A stretch of 64,000 bases of DNA from Siderastrea siderea (GCA_964030785.1 OZ034967.1:69295913-69359912); one strand, 5' to 3'. Numbered from the stretch's first letter, positions 21,506 to 32,760 are shown. The notes: generated by a model not told the origin, from the sequence alone. A program made the numbers and translations.

Positions 21506-22490
21506 ATCAACATTTCCAGCTCGCGCGTTCCAGATCATTGCAGTACTTATGCTTTGAGTGATCCCAAAGATTCAAGATTTACAAGCAACTGCGACCACGA
21601 CCATGATCTTCTCTGTGAGCGATGCGAGGAATTGAAAACTACGCTATCTGGCATAGAGGCGGCAATTTCTAATGGTTCCTTTGAAACAGAAAACGAAAAA
21701 GACGACGCCCAGTATGTGTTTCAAGAGGCTGTGACAGCTATCAACAATTGGAAAGCGCATCAGCTGCGTGTCGTTAAACAGGATAGAGCGCGCAGCGACG
21801 TGATCGACTGCCTAAACGAGACAAACATACTGCTTATTCAAGACTGGGCAATGAAATTTCTTCCGAGACTGTACAGGGAGTCTCAAGGGGAATGGTTTGG
21901 CAAAAGAGGCCTTTCGTGGCACATTGCAGTCGTCTTGAGAAAGAAAGAGGAAGAAATTGAAACGCAAGCCTTTATCCATATAGTGGAATGTCGCGCCCAA
22001 GACAGTGCGTGCGTAGTGACACTCATGGAACACGTTCTAGCAACACTGAAGAAAGAGAACCCCGAGATAGAAAACGCATTCGTTCGTATGGACAATGCAG
22101 GGTGTTATCATTCTTCCAGTACGTCCTGGCTTGCAAGAACATCAGCAAGCGGACTGGTGTTTTCATTCGACGTCTGGACTTCTCGGATCCACAAGGTGGG
22201 AAAGGTCCTTGTGACCGTTTTGCCGCCACTATGAAAAACCACGTGCGCGCTTACGTAAACGAAGGCCATGACGTAATCACAGCTGAGCAGTTTCAGGAAG
22301 CAATGCTCTCAAATGGAGGAGTTCCTGGGGCCAGAATTGTTTTGCTTCCAGATCCTTTGTGTGACAAACCTACTTGCAAGTTCCCAGGCATCAGTAAAGT
22401 AAACAACTTCGAGTTCAGCAGTGACGGAGGAAGTCTGGAGGGCGTACCAAGTTGGTGAAGGAAAGCAATTCTCATGGTCACAATTCGAAG
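21506..22490 (+). CDS. DDE gene exon 5, RNase H-like catalytic core, two frameshifts
   Basis: Acceptor TTCTTTAAACAG/A, donor GAAG/GTAAAA. Begins INISSSRVPDHCSTYALSD and has a CDHDHDLLCERC cluster. Candidate catalytic residues are D in LIQDWAMKFLP, D in FVRMDNAGCYH and an acidic residue in DFSDPQGGKGPCDR. The frame changes near 22112 (as if 1 nt lost) and changes back near 22430 (as if 1 nt gained), after which VWRAYQVGEGKQFSWSQF leads to the donor. The net length is therefore preserved. Confidence 0.8.
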
Positions 22491-22710
22491 GTAAAAAAAA
22501 ACACAAGTTATCCGCTCTGTCACTTTTTGCACAGTTAACATATCCGTACTTGCTGTGCTTGATTTGAAACTGAAATCGGGTAAAAATATGTAGATGAGGA
22601 TTTAAATAATAATCCGTTCGATTGCTTATTCTTATTCAAACAATCCCTTACTTATTTTAGTGTTAAGCTTACATTCAGTTGTAATGCCACGTGACAAAGA
22701 ACAGATATAG

Positions 22711-22874
22711 GGGCGGATACAGGATTTATCTTAGCCGGGGGGTGCACCACTAAGGAATGACGTAACTGACAAGTGACGTACACAAATGCTGCAGAATACT
22801 AGTTATATAAGAAACCCGAAGGTAATCTCAGGAGGAGGGTGCGCTCCCCCCTCCCCCTAGATCTGCCCCTGAGA
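22711..22874. mobile_element. MITE in intron 5 with AGGGGCGGAT ends
   Basis: AGGGGCGGATACAGGATTTA with GCCGGGGGGTGC on the left faces GGTGCGCTCCCCCC and TAGATCTGCCCCT on the right. Entirely within intron 5; AGATAT and AGATAC outside may be a decayed target duplication. Confidence 0.55.
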
Positions 22875-22917
22875 TACAGGTCTCTCAAAAGTCTTTATGC
22901 TCTTTTGACCGTCTTAG

Positions 22918-23903
22918 ATGTAGATATTTCTACGACAGACGCCACAGACGTGACATTCTCTGAAGGTGGATTCAGACCGGTAAAGCCAAGAAAATCTAAG
23001 AAAGGTCAAACAGCCTGCAGTAGCCAAACCATCGAGCCCTCGGAGGATAAGGGAAGCGATAGCGACGATGACGCTGATAATATGGCATCAGAGGTTACAG
23101 CTGAAAATGCAGAGAACTGTAAATTGTTTGCCTGTCCAAACGAAGGCTGCGTCAAAACTTACCAACGCTATGGATCGATGGTAAACCACACACTGTATGG
23201 TCATTGCGTGTTTCAACCTGAGAGGGAGTCACTTTTAGATACAGCGAAAATAATGTATAGTAAAAAGTTGTTAGGTGATAACAATACTCTTATGGTAACT
23301 ACAGAAACGGCGACCGTTCACTCAGCATCATCGTCAAACAATATGTTGAATCCGGGCTGGGCGTTGAGATCTACCAAACCGTCGAAACCTTTCAGTGAGA
23401 AACAGAGACGTTTTCTTGAGGAAAAGTTCAAAATCGGCGAGACGACGGGAAGAAAACTTGATCCCGTAACTGTTGCACGACAAATGAGAGTAACCAGAGG
23501 TAGCGATGGGCAGCGACTGTTCACACCAGAGGAGCTTTTGTCTGCCAAGCAGATTCAAGGCTTCTTTTCCCGCAAAGCAAAATCTAAGAGTCGGCCGGAT
23601 GTACAAGCTGAGGAAGATTTCGTGGCAGCCGAAGTTGAAGATGCCATGGTAACCGTGCGAAATGAAGTGCTAGCACAAACACAGGCCAGTCATCCATTCA
23701 CCTTTGACGGACATGATCTATGTGATCTTGTTGCCAAGAAAAAGCTAAGTAAGCTAACATTACCAGTGCTTCGAGAAATGTGTTCCTACTTTGAACTTGA
23801 AATCAGTGGACAGCAAATACCCCGCCGAAAAGCACTATACGTGGAGATGTTGGAGAAACATGTGCGAGGTTGCTCTTGCTTCGACGCGCCAACTGCGAAC
23901 TAA
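22918..23903 (+). CDS. DDE gene exon 6: C2H2 finger, HTH-like block, SAP-like C-terminus
   Basis: Acceptor GACCGTCTTAG/A, phase 1; stop TAA at 23901-23903. Starts DVDISTTDATDVTFSEGGF. A basic/acidic linker is followed by a finger of spacing C-x4-C-x12-H-x4-H (first Cys in LFACPNEGC). Next comes KPFSEKQRRFLEEKFKIGE and an FTPEELLSAKQIQGFFSRK segment that resembles a homeodomain-like fold. The last 50 residues (LSKLTLPVLREMCSYFEL... YVEMLEKHV) match the SAP DNA-binding pattern. The exon is intact. Confidence 0.85.
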
Positions 23904-25549
23904 GCACAACATTTAATTATGTCGCGTGCCGTCTACAAATAGGTGTATTGTAATGTGGGGTAGAGTAACCTGTGATTATCAAGCGCTTTTTTGTGGCGAA
24001 ATTTAAAAGAAAAAAGCCGTTCTTGTTTTTTTCTCTATTTCCTACCACTGCGAGTAAAGAACGCCTTATCGCAGGTTATAGGGTTGAGCCACCTGGTCTC
24101 ATTCTACCCAGTCCTCCTCTCTACCTATTCCATCGGCAGCCGCCTCCTCCATGATCCAGTTGGGATATATGGATGGAGGCTTGTTTGAAAGTTGGATACA
24201 CAAATAAAACGTTCTTACTGTGCAAAGGGATTATTAGCTGGTCACAGTAGAGTCAACAGTCTCTTGGTCTATTCCAGGGAATTCTTATGAGAAAATTACA
24301 TCACCATCTTACAAGTAACAAAGAGTACTGTAGTCGGTCCATAATTTGTTCTTCCAAAGCACCTATAGGTGGAGAAAACTTTGAGTTCAAAAAGAGTAGA
24401 CAGATTGCAACCCAGACAGAATTTCTGATCGTATCAGAACATGTATGAAGTGAACTTCCCGATCGTAGGGAAGCAAGTAAAAGTTACAAAGTGATTGCCA
24501 TATTGTCGTATAAACTTGCGTCATATTTTCAACAGAAACCATGTTTATTTCTGTTGTTTTTCTTTCTTTTATCGATTTGTTATTGGCTTTTTAAATCGAT
24601 ACAGATGAAACTGCTTCTCATTAGTAACTGGTCGCAAAGGGACAGAAATTATCTGTTTATCCTCCTTGGAGTGGGTTAGTTTTATAAGAATTTTTTTAGC
24701 CTCTGTTGCAAGAGTATTTTCCTGTTAAAAGTAAGATCTCTATTTAATCATTCCATTATCTCATAAAATGCCAGCTAGGTTGGGTCGGTATTTTGTTTTG
24801 TTTTTGTTCATTGTTCGCACGACTTAAGGAATTACCCCCCTCCCCGCTTCTCCCGCTTCCCGACCCCACTGGAAAACAATGATCGGTTAAGGTTGTTCGT
24901 TTCACGTGACTCCTGAAATGAGTAACAATGTCACACAACACGTAAACACGCAAAACCGTCGTTGTGGATTGTGCCAAGTAACTGCAAGAGTAATAACTGA
25001 ACAAAGTGAGGTAGCCTCAGCTGTGGATAACGCAAGGTAAATGATTTAAGCCGTAAAATTATGTAGTTACATAAAAAGTTTTAAACAAACGTACGTGTAC
25101 AATGTGAGACAAGAATATATTGATTGATCTCCCTGTCTCTGTTTACATTTATGCTAACATTATTACCTTTGCATTGTTAGATCTGCATTCAACTGAATAT
25201 ATCTTCTTATCATATTTTTGCTATTTTGTTGATTCAGTGGATAGAATGAAACGTTTTGCTGATATTTTAATTATAATGTTTTCATCAGGACCTCATAATT
25301 TGGATCTTTACTATCGATGAGAATTGAACATTTCATGATAAGCGATCAAACCCCTCTTAGCTTCTTAGAAATGATGATTAAAAATATTTCCTCTTACATA
25401 TAGTCATAAATAGTCCTTTGGAAGCAACAGGCTTACATTTAGCTGCAATTTGTTGATTATAGCATTTATTTTAAACGCCTCATCAGTGCTTCGCCGCCAT
25501 CATTATTCACTCCCATTGTTATATTTATAGCCGAACCTTGACAACTTGA
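23904..25549. other. 3' flank of the DDE gene, non-coding
   Basis: A canonical polyadenylation signal AATAAA lies at 24203-24208, 300 nt beyond the stop. Otherwise AT-rich DNA without a recognisable gene up to the right terminal repeat of the enclosing element. Confidence 0.55.
24203..24208 (+). terminator. AATAAA polyadenylation signal
   Basis: First AATAAA hexamer downstream of the DDE gene stop codon, 300 nt away. Plausible 3' end signal; usage not shown by sequence. Confidence 0.5.
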
Positions 25550-26894
25550 AGATTTTTTTTCTCGCCTGCAAATAAAGTTGCCTATTTTTTTATTTGCGTT
25601 ATGGAACAACCTATAAATACCCTGCACTCAGGCTGTGTGGCAGATTTTCGATCGATGTACCATGAGAGATATCGGCCCCTCAATTTACGGTAAACTTATC
25701 ATTCTTAATGCACCTATCAATTTAAAGCCGGCGGGGGGGGAGGCATAGGGTGGGGATTTGATTGTTATTGTTGGCCCTGAGGTGGGGCTTTTGACTGATC
25801 TTGCCTTCCCGGGGGAGGGGATATTTGAATTTGTCTTCGCACAACGTGGATCTGTTTGAACGTCAACTTGAACGAAAGAAACTGGGACCGAAAATACTTT
25901 TCCCACGTCACGCATGCGCTCTACGTCCTTGAAATCATAATTGATGTCCACGAGATCGAGAATCAGATAATCAAAGGATTTTTACGTTTTATCTCCATAT
26001 TTTCGATTAATTTAGAGTTTGTTGTTGTTGTTGATTTGAACATTTTTAGACATTGCAGTATCGAAGTAAACAGGGATAAAGAGAAGCCAAGTCGATTTTT
26101 TGGCCAATGCAAATGATCAGTGTACGGGCCAGTCGCTGCAATGACTGCTCTTTTCAAATGTTATGCTTTCTGCAGCCTTTGCAGAAAACACGAACTGTTT
26201 CAGACTCTGTTGATTTTGTAATTCGATATGCACAGTGTATTAAACGCAGATTGAATTTTTATTGAATAGTACCTTTGGAGACGTAGTAACGTTGAGAAGT
26301 GAAAATTATAGAGTTTTCCTGTTTTCCTTGCGTCTTTTTTGCATCCAGCCTGGGAATGATTGACAGCAATATGCCACCCGGGGTGGGGAAATTTTTGTGC
26401 ATTTGACTGGAGTGGTTTGCCCGTGGGCAGGGAATTTGACGGCAAATTTTTGAAAAATGTCAAATCCCCACCCCATGCCCTGCCTCCCCCCCCCGCCGGC
26501 TTTAAATTGATAGGTGCATAAGACTCACGAAGAAGCACGCTAGAACATTTTGCTCATTCATTGCGAAACTCTCATTTTGAAAACAACATTTGTAACAGAA
26601 TAAACGTTTAAAGATAGCTCTTTAGGCCATTGTTTTTTATTTTTGGTAAGAGTTTTTGGTATGCGCGGAGGTAAATTGAGAAGAAGTCCTTTCATCCGCC
26701 ATATTGGATAGCCTTCGGAGCCCTTCAAGACCGGTCATGTTCATAATTCCCAAATTAAAAATTTAGAAAAATTAAAAACATCTATTTCGTGGTTAGGGTC
26801 CCAAACCAATACTACATGCAAAATTTCAGCCAAATCGGTGAGGTACCGTGGCCGCGACTTTTTAATATTGTCTCAAAATCAGAGATTATGTCTC
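25550..26894 (-). repeat. Right terminal inverted repeat of the 21.4-kb element (interrupted)
   Basis: Inverted match to 5504-6022. The outer part is 26522-26894 and the inner part 25550-25705; the gap is filled by a MITE with a TAA duplication. The end reads GATTATGTCTC followed by TTAA. Confidence 0.8.
25709..26518. mobile_element. 810-bp Harbinger-like MITE with TAA duplication
   Basis: Ends are TGCACCTATCAATTTAAAGC, continuing through CGGCGGGGG, and the exact complement. TAA flanks both sides (25706-25708 and 26519-26521). A 3-bp TAA/TTA duplication is typical of PIF/Harbinger; that assignment is by end structure only. It interrupts the right terminal repeat of the 21.4-kb element and so is younger than it. 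No transposase inside. Confidence 0.8.
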
Positions 26895-26898
26895 TTAA
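26895..26898. repeat. Right TTAA target-site duplication of the 21.4-kb element
   Basis: Followed by GAGGCACTTACGATG, exactly the continuation seen at the empty sites after 35826 and 41570. Confidence 0.85.
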
Positions 26899-28275
26899 GA
26901 GGCACTTACGATGTTGTTCGTGTAACAAAATTAAGGTATAAATGAATCTTTTTTAGATTATTAATTTTAGTGGTCCTTTCTCAAATAGGCCAAAATTTAG
27001 GTTAGCAATTCAAGCTGTGCATGAAGTACCTTTCTGTATTTCAAACTGTGAGAGTTTTTGTGCTTTTGCGTATTAAAAAAAATTAAAATTCATTTCTGTA
27101 TTATTCTGGACTAATATACGGAAGATAACATATGAGATCAATAACTCGATATTTATGTGGATATTACATGTAACAGTAAACGCAGTCGCTCAATTCAAAG
27201 ACACTCGAAGCAGTGCTAAATCTCTCTTCGTTTATACAGTGAAAATTGGCCTAAACTGGATTACTTGTAAAATTTTTACAGACATTGCAATGCAGGAAGA
27301 AAGGAATTTCGTCGTAGTAGGTTGTTCAAGGTCACTGGATGATTGATTGGTATGTTAATGGTCCATGGGGGTGGGGAAGGAGAGGGCTGATATTCTGACC
27401 TGGGTTTTCATGGGTATGCATATGTTGATGCAATGCCTCTGCCACGCTTATGTGAAGGAATGCGAAAAATGGTGGCGTGACCGATTGTTGTACACAACCA
27501 TTTTCAACAGGGTTTTGGACATTCTACGCACCCAAATACGCCATTAACATATCGCAAAGCTCCAAAAGACTCTACCCAAAAAGGCCAAGCAATGGAGTTT
27601 CCTGAATGGCTCAAAACAACTAATTAATTCTCGGTTTTCTCTGTCACGCCGTGAAATATTAAAATCAGAACCAATCAATGAGTAAGTAAGTAAGAGAAAA
27701 AGGCCATGAATTTGGAAAGTTTGGAAAGATTAACTAAGAAACAATTTCCCCGCGTCCATATCATGTCTAATAAACGTTGAATATTGGTGTAAGGCAGTAA
27801 AGTTAGAATAGACTAACAAACGTTAACGTTTGCGATTTTATTCAGTTTCTGGATGTTAGCCTGTTCCACGTTTTGCTTCTAGGGTGGTTTTCTGGGAAAC
27901 CCCTTGTGAAAAACATAACATGGTACCCTGCCTAAAATCACGGTTTTATAAAATTGACGGGATGCTGGGAACTTTCTTATCATTTTTCTCTGAGAGAGGA
28001 GAGACAAAACTAATAACCAAAATAACTTTCTTCTTCTTTTCATGGCCTTTATGCACCAATGCTCGCGTACTGGCATGCAAAACCGACCTTACATAATTCC
28101 TCTGTTAAACACCAAAACAATACTGTGGTAAGCGCTTTTCATAATTTCAATGGACGTATAAGAAAGTAAGTTCAAAGTTATAAAAAAATAGACTTATAAA
28201 GTATTGTTAAATGTAAAGTGTTCTTGAGTACAGTTCACTTGACTCTGATGATGACTTCCGCTCAGGTTGTTGAAA
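26899..28275 (+). repeat. Array repeat R2, copy 1
   Basis: Near-identical to 35827-37203, and its first 517 bp to 41571-42087. Its later half is itself a diverged copy of the 3' part of R1: compare the AAACGTTGAATATTGGTGTA landmarks at 27774 and 36702 with 5123 and 35446. It ends at GTTGTTGAAACGT, where it is fused to an internal point of R1. No coding capacity. Confidence 0.85.
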
Positions 28276-28788
28276 CGTAATAATTTTCAATTCCAAGATT
28301 GGATTTAATTCTTTGGCAGAAAATGCGGAAATTTCTTGTTGCATTGTTCAGTGAAAAATGTAATTCTATTTCGGCATTTGGGTAACTGGGCCTAAAGAAA
28401 TTCCGCAAGAACACAGAAAATATCTTACACCAAGAGGAACTGCGCAAGTATTCTTAACCACATAAACAGGTTGAGCCATACACTTTGATGACGATTTCAA
28501 TTTACGCATGCAAAAATATCGATTTTTTGCCTTTGCACATAAGTTTTCAATGGAGACGACAGCCTAGATCAAAACTCGTAGTTGTTTATTTTAACAGTTC
28601 CCCTTACTCGAGGGGAATGTTTTCATCCCCTTCGCTCGTTCTTTGTACTGTTACCGCAACATTTGTACCCGGGATTGCACGGACTTAGCCAAGGAAATTC
28701 ACGGATTGAGGATACGGAGCGCTCTAAAAAAATAAAGAAAATTAGGACTGCAGCAATTGTCACGAACTGGAATAATGTATCTTGGTAA
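28276..28788 (+). repeat. Array repeat R1, copy 2, first fragment
   Basis: Starts in the middle of R1 (equivalent to 2515) because the preceding spacer and the 5' part of R1 are missing. It is interrupted at TCTTGGTAA (28780-28788) by the 4.55-kb element and continues at 33349. Confidence 0.85.
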
Positions 28789-28983
28789 GGCAGGGCGGAA
28801 AAAGCGCTGATTGGCTGAGAGATATGACGTCAAACGCGTCATGAAATCGTTGGTGCTCATGCGCGGGATAAATATTTTTCAAAATGGCGGACAGTCCTTG
28901 AGTTGTTTTGCTGCAGAAAGCCCAATAATATTTGACTTTACTGATGATCCACGTTTCCTTAGATCTTTTCATTATAGGGAAGG

Positions 28984-29350
28984 TTGAGTGGGTCCATAAT
29001 TGACTTCACTGGTGTTCAAAGGGACTATTTTAGCCCTCGTACACTGGAGAAATGTTATTCGAATCATGACTGCCAGCTTGTACATATTTATTCCAGCACT
29101 TGTCCTCCTAACAATTCGCCTTCTCGATCTCGCATCTCAGCACATGGCAGGTCTTTGATTGATGGAGCTAAGAATTCGTTTCATTGTTTTGTTTTTACTG
29201 TTGGCAACAACTGCAGGCTTGTCAAATGTCTCTGGTTTCCTCGTCGAGTTCGTGATCTTTTAAAACGTCTTCGGCGATTTTTTCGTCATCAGCTGTTGTC
29301 ACATATCTACATTTTTTGGCGAACAAGACATGCTATCACTAAGGTGCAGG
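28984..29350 (+). CDS. Unrecognised open segment inside the 4.55-kb element
   Basis: About 122 codons without a stop, ending at GGTGCAG/GTCAGTAA, which looks like a splice donor. The frame has no ATG at its start. It contains a Cys/Pro/Ser-rich part and a basic part (RRVRDLLKRLRRFFRHQ). No family recognised; could be a captured exon or chance. Confidence 0.3.
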
Positions 29351-32300
29351 TCAGTAATTTTCTTTCTTCCAAATGATCAACGTGTGAAATAGTAATATTT
29401 TTAGTTTAAGTTGTACTGCAATAGTGTGTTTGATTTACAATTATACATGAAAACAACAAAAATGCTACAATTCCAGCCAGTGGAATGTTATAGGTTGTTT
29501 TTTCATTCCTTTTTGTGAGGAAAGGATTGTATTGTCAGGCTCTATTTTCTTGCTTCCATGTTTCCATAGTAGCATTACCCTTTGTCAATCCATTGTCTGG
29601 GCACACCTGGGACAGATGCTTGCATGCTTGAAGGCTGCATTAACATGGTTAACTCACTTGTTTCTCTGTCACAAGCTAAGATGTGATCAGTTGGAAAAGA
29701 GTGTTGATTGCTACTGAGGGAAGGGCTTCTGATGTCCATTGCCCATATTTTAAAGAAACTTTCCCGTAAACCAGTGATGCAGAAGTCAGCACTGTTGCTC
29801 AAAAAAAAGTTGCTATGTGTTGTGTGTCAAGTCCTACTGCAAATCAACATGTTGTTGAACTGATGTTAACATGATTACACAAAGCTTCTTTTTCAACTGT
29901 GTTGAACATGTTAATTTGCATCAAACAGTTTTCAACAGCACATGACACACCGTGTGGCATTTGTTGAAATGTATATGATGACATTTGTTTACAGTGTTGG
30001 ACAGTATTGACTTGTGTATCATTGGCTTTTGTTTTGGCTTCATGATGTGCTATTTTGGAGTTATTTTTTAGTTATGTGTAGATGTCAAATTCTTTGTCAA
30101 AATTTACTTGTCTGGCAATTTATTTGTATACTTTATCATTCTACAGATTTTACAATGGAGCCATGTTAATACAACTACCAACAGGCCTAACCAATAACCT
30201 TATATTAAGGGGTCTTCAAATATGAAAACAACTGCATGAGCTTTTGCTTGGGTGAAATTAAAGGTGATCTAACTATTTAATGGCTTGGTCCCACTGTTTT
30301 TAAGTGAAGTTGCACCATAGTTAATAAAAGAATCTGGTTATGAAGCTCAGCTAAGTCCTTTGTTTTATGTTTTTGTTACCTTTTTTAGCCTTGAAGGTGC
30401 ACAAACAACAATAGGTTTTGAATTTTGCATGAGCAACGAACCAATAAAAATGTCACTGTTAAGTTATTCAGCCATAGTGTGAGATCGTAAAACAAAAGAT
30501 TGTGCACTTTCGTAGAACTTTCAACATGAATTGCAGCACCTTTGTTATTGCCTTTGAAACTTGTAAGGTTTCATAACCAGTCCCTCGAGTAACTATGGTT
30601 GCACTGAACCTTCATAACTTGCCTATCCAAACCTGTTGTGTGGGTGAAAGGAATATGTGATATTTGCAAGAATGTATTGAATGGCAACATTGTGTGTAGG
30701 CATTTTAAGTTTAAAAGGAAATTTAATATTGTTTGTAATTATTATTTTCACTTTCTTTATCCTAGGTTATCCACATTTCATCAACAACATTGTTTTGTGC
30801 AGTCTACATTATTAAGTGTTATTAGCAGCAGGTGGCAAACAAAGAGGTCACTAACATTCAACACAAAGAAACATTTTTCAGTTCATGGATCAGATTTCAA
30901 ATCCTTCCCTGTACTGTTCGACTGTATGTTTGTCATTGCTAGTGGAATGTTTGGATGTCTGCTAACTGCAGTGGGTTGTGTCTTCGGTGATGATAAAGAT
31001 CCTGAAGAAAGCAATGAGGAACCCACAGTTTGATGAGCCTGGATTTGCATGGATGAAAATAGCATGTTATCTATCTTTAACAGGGAGAACAGACTGTTGT
31101 TGTTGGTTGTTTTCTGTTTTTTTTTTTGTTGTTGTGTTTTTTTTTCTGAAAACCTTAAACTGTTGTTTTTGCAGTTGGGGGGGGGGGGGGGAAGAGATGG
31201 AGGGGATTTTTCATCTTGCCTTGTTTTGTTTGTTTTGTCAACGTCTCTGTTACGTAGAAAATATTGTTTTTCTCGAAGGGAAGGTAATTAAATTCATTGT
31301 GCAAAAAGGGGTATATTTAGGCTCAAAAATGAAATTGCTTTGTTTGGGGGCTTCTTTGGTGTGTTTAATGTAGTTTATCCCAACAGCTTGATTTGAGGAA
31401 TGTTTTGCCATACGAAGGCAAGGCCAAGAAATGATATCATTGCCAAAACCAAGTTTTGGTTTATTACAAGATAATTGATATTGATACAATATTTTGGCTC
31501 TATTACAGAGTCATAGTCACGTAATTGTCAGATGGCTCTAGATTTTGCCATAAAATTTGTTTAATTTTGTTTATAGTTCAATAATTAATAAACCATGATG
31601 TCATCACATCATTGCTTAAAGACAAAATGGCCTATAGTTTTTCTCTTCTTTATCTTGTGGTGGACATAAATGCTAAACAATTTTCTTTTGCAATGCACTC
31701 AAGTTCTTTCATTGATGGTCTTAGCATAAGAGCAAAATTTTAACAAAAATTTAATGCAGGGCTAACTGAAGTGTACCATCTCACTGAATTTTGAATCACC
31801 CATAATTGTTGACCTCCCCCATGACTTGTCATTTCATTTGTATTGTTTATGGAACTAGTCCTACCCTGTGTGGCAGCTGCCAAAACAGGAGGGAGAGGGC
31901 TGTGCAGGCTGAACCTAGTCCCTGTGATCTAATGACACACAATTAACCAATCAAAGAGCAAATTGGATTCTCCCTGCAAAAAAGAACCCTGTCTAAACAC
32001 TCAAGGGACTTGTCTTCAGATGACAGACTTGTTCCAAGTCCCTGCAACCTGTCCTCTTCTGTGAACACTCAGGGGACTTGGCCCTGAGAAAAATACTATG
32101 ACTTGTCCCTTTGTTTGTTCTCAACTGGGATTATTGCTGCTTTTTCATAAATTGAATTTAAGTGAAGGTTTCATCACATTCCCAAAGATATCTTTTTACT
32201 TATTCAGTTATCTTAAGCTCACTCAGTGCCATTAGTATCCTCAGAACCCTCTGGGGACAGGGCACCAAGTTGGAGTTGTTTGACCACTTGTCTTTAGAGG

Positions 32301-32389
32301 GAAACATAGTTAACTATGAGGGAAAGCAGCAGTTTGCTTTGCTCCGTATTTTTAACTTGACCTTAGTAGCGTGATTTCGCCACAACCAA
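29351..32389. other. Interior of the 4.55-kb element, no gene recognised
   Basis: T-rich, intron-like DNA with a G12 run near 31179-31190. The 131-codon frames at 30638-31033 and 30978-31373 have no recognisable domain and overlap each other. Confidence 0.45.
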
Positions 32390-32760
32390 ACTGGCCTGGA
32401 AAATCCGCGTAAAATTGCGTCTTCGCCCGAAAAAAGAGCCACAGTTCCCAACACTTTCGCAAAGTGAGAGCTGCATTCGCAGAGATTTTCCATCTTATGT
32501 GGTCTCCACGAAAGTCGCAAGCGCAAAAAGAAAAATAACTCTTTAAAGGGGACTTTGAAGGGCCCTTTATTACGTAACGAAAACTGAAAACAGCGGCCGG
32601 TAAATTTGAAAGGTGGCGCCAAGTCATTTATAATTTCCCGCGCAAGAGAGTAGCCGGTGGCAAGCGCCAAGCGGCGAATTGAACGGTGTGTAATCAGGAG
32701 AGCACAGTGTCTTAAAGAATTTCATGAGGTGTTTGGAGCCTGTAACGCAAAAGGTAATAA
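32390..32760 (+). promoter_or_regulatory. Promoter-like GC-rich stretch near the right end of the 4.55-kb element
   Basis: Contains GGTGGCGCC, an E2F-type TTTCCCGCGC at about 32633-32642, and an ATG at about 32725 followed by a short open segment to a donor-like AAAAG/GTAATA. It resembles a housekeeping promoter with a first exon. Inference only. Confidence 0.3.

Larger units (their letters stand above)
17656..23903 (+). pseudogene. Six-exon DDE/zinc-finger/SAP-like transposase-type gene with three 1-nt frameshifts
   Basis: Exons 17656-17839, 18155-18372, 18633-18934, 19758-20780, 21506-22490 and 22918-23903 join with consistent phases (1, 1, 0, 0, 1) once the frameshifts are allowed for, giving about 1,232 codons. 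In order: Cys-rich N-terminus; Cys/His cluster; CPLCRQ motif; acidic Glu/Asp linker; helical region; a DHC/ALSD region; an RNase H-like core with D at about 689 (QDWAMKFLP), D at about 772 (RMDNAGCYH) and a GKGPCDR motif at about 808-814; a C2H2 finger at about 977-1000; an HTH-like block at about 1065-1126; and a SAP-like C-terminus at about 1172-1220. I recognise it as a large cnidarian family of uncharacterised proteins. The frame breaks are near 18344, 22112 and 22430. It sits alone inside a TTAA-flanked element, so a transposase role is inferred. Confidence 0.8.
5504..26894 (+). mobile_element. 21.4-kb TTAA-inserted DNA transposon carrying a DDE gene
   Basis: Both ends read inward as GAG, two variable bases, ATAATCTC, one variable base, GATT, followed by a shared block around CACGGTACCTCACCGATTTG. 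The inverted similarity continues imperfectly for about 0.5 kb. TTAA flanks both sides, and two sister repeats show the empty site with one TTAA. Inside are one six-exon gene on the + strand (17656-23903), a nested 10,250-bp CACTG-type element and several MITEs. Without the nested large element the body is about 11.1 kb. TTAA targeting is known for piggyBac and Kolobok superfamilies. I cannot assign this element to either from the sequence alone. Confidence 0.85.
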
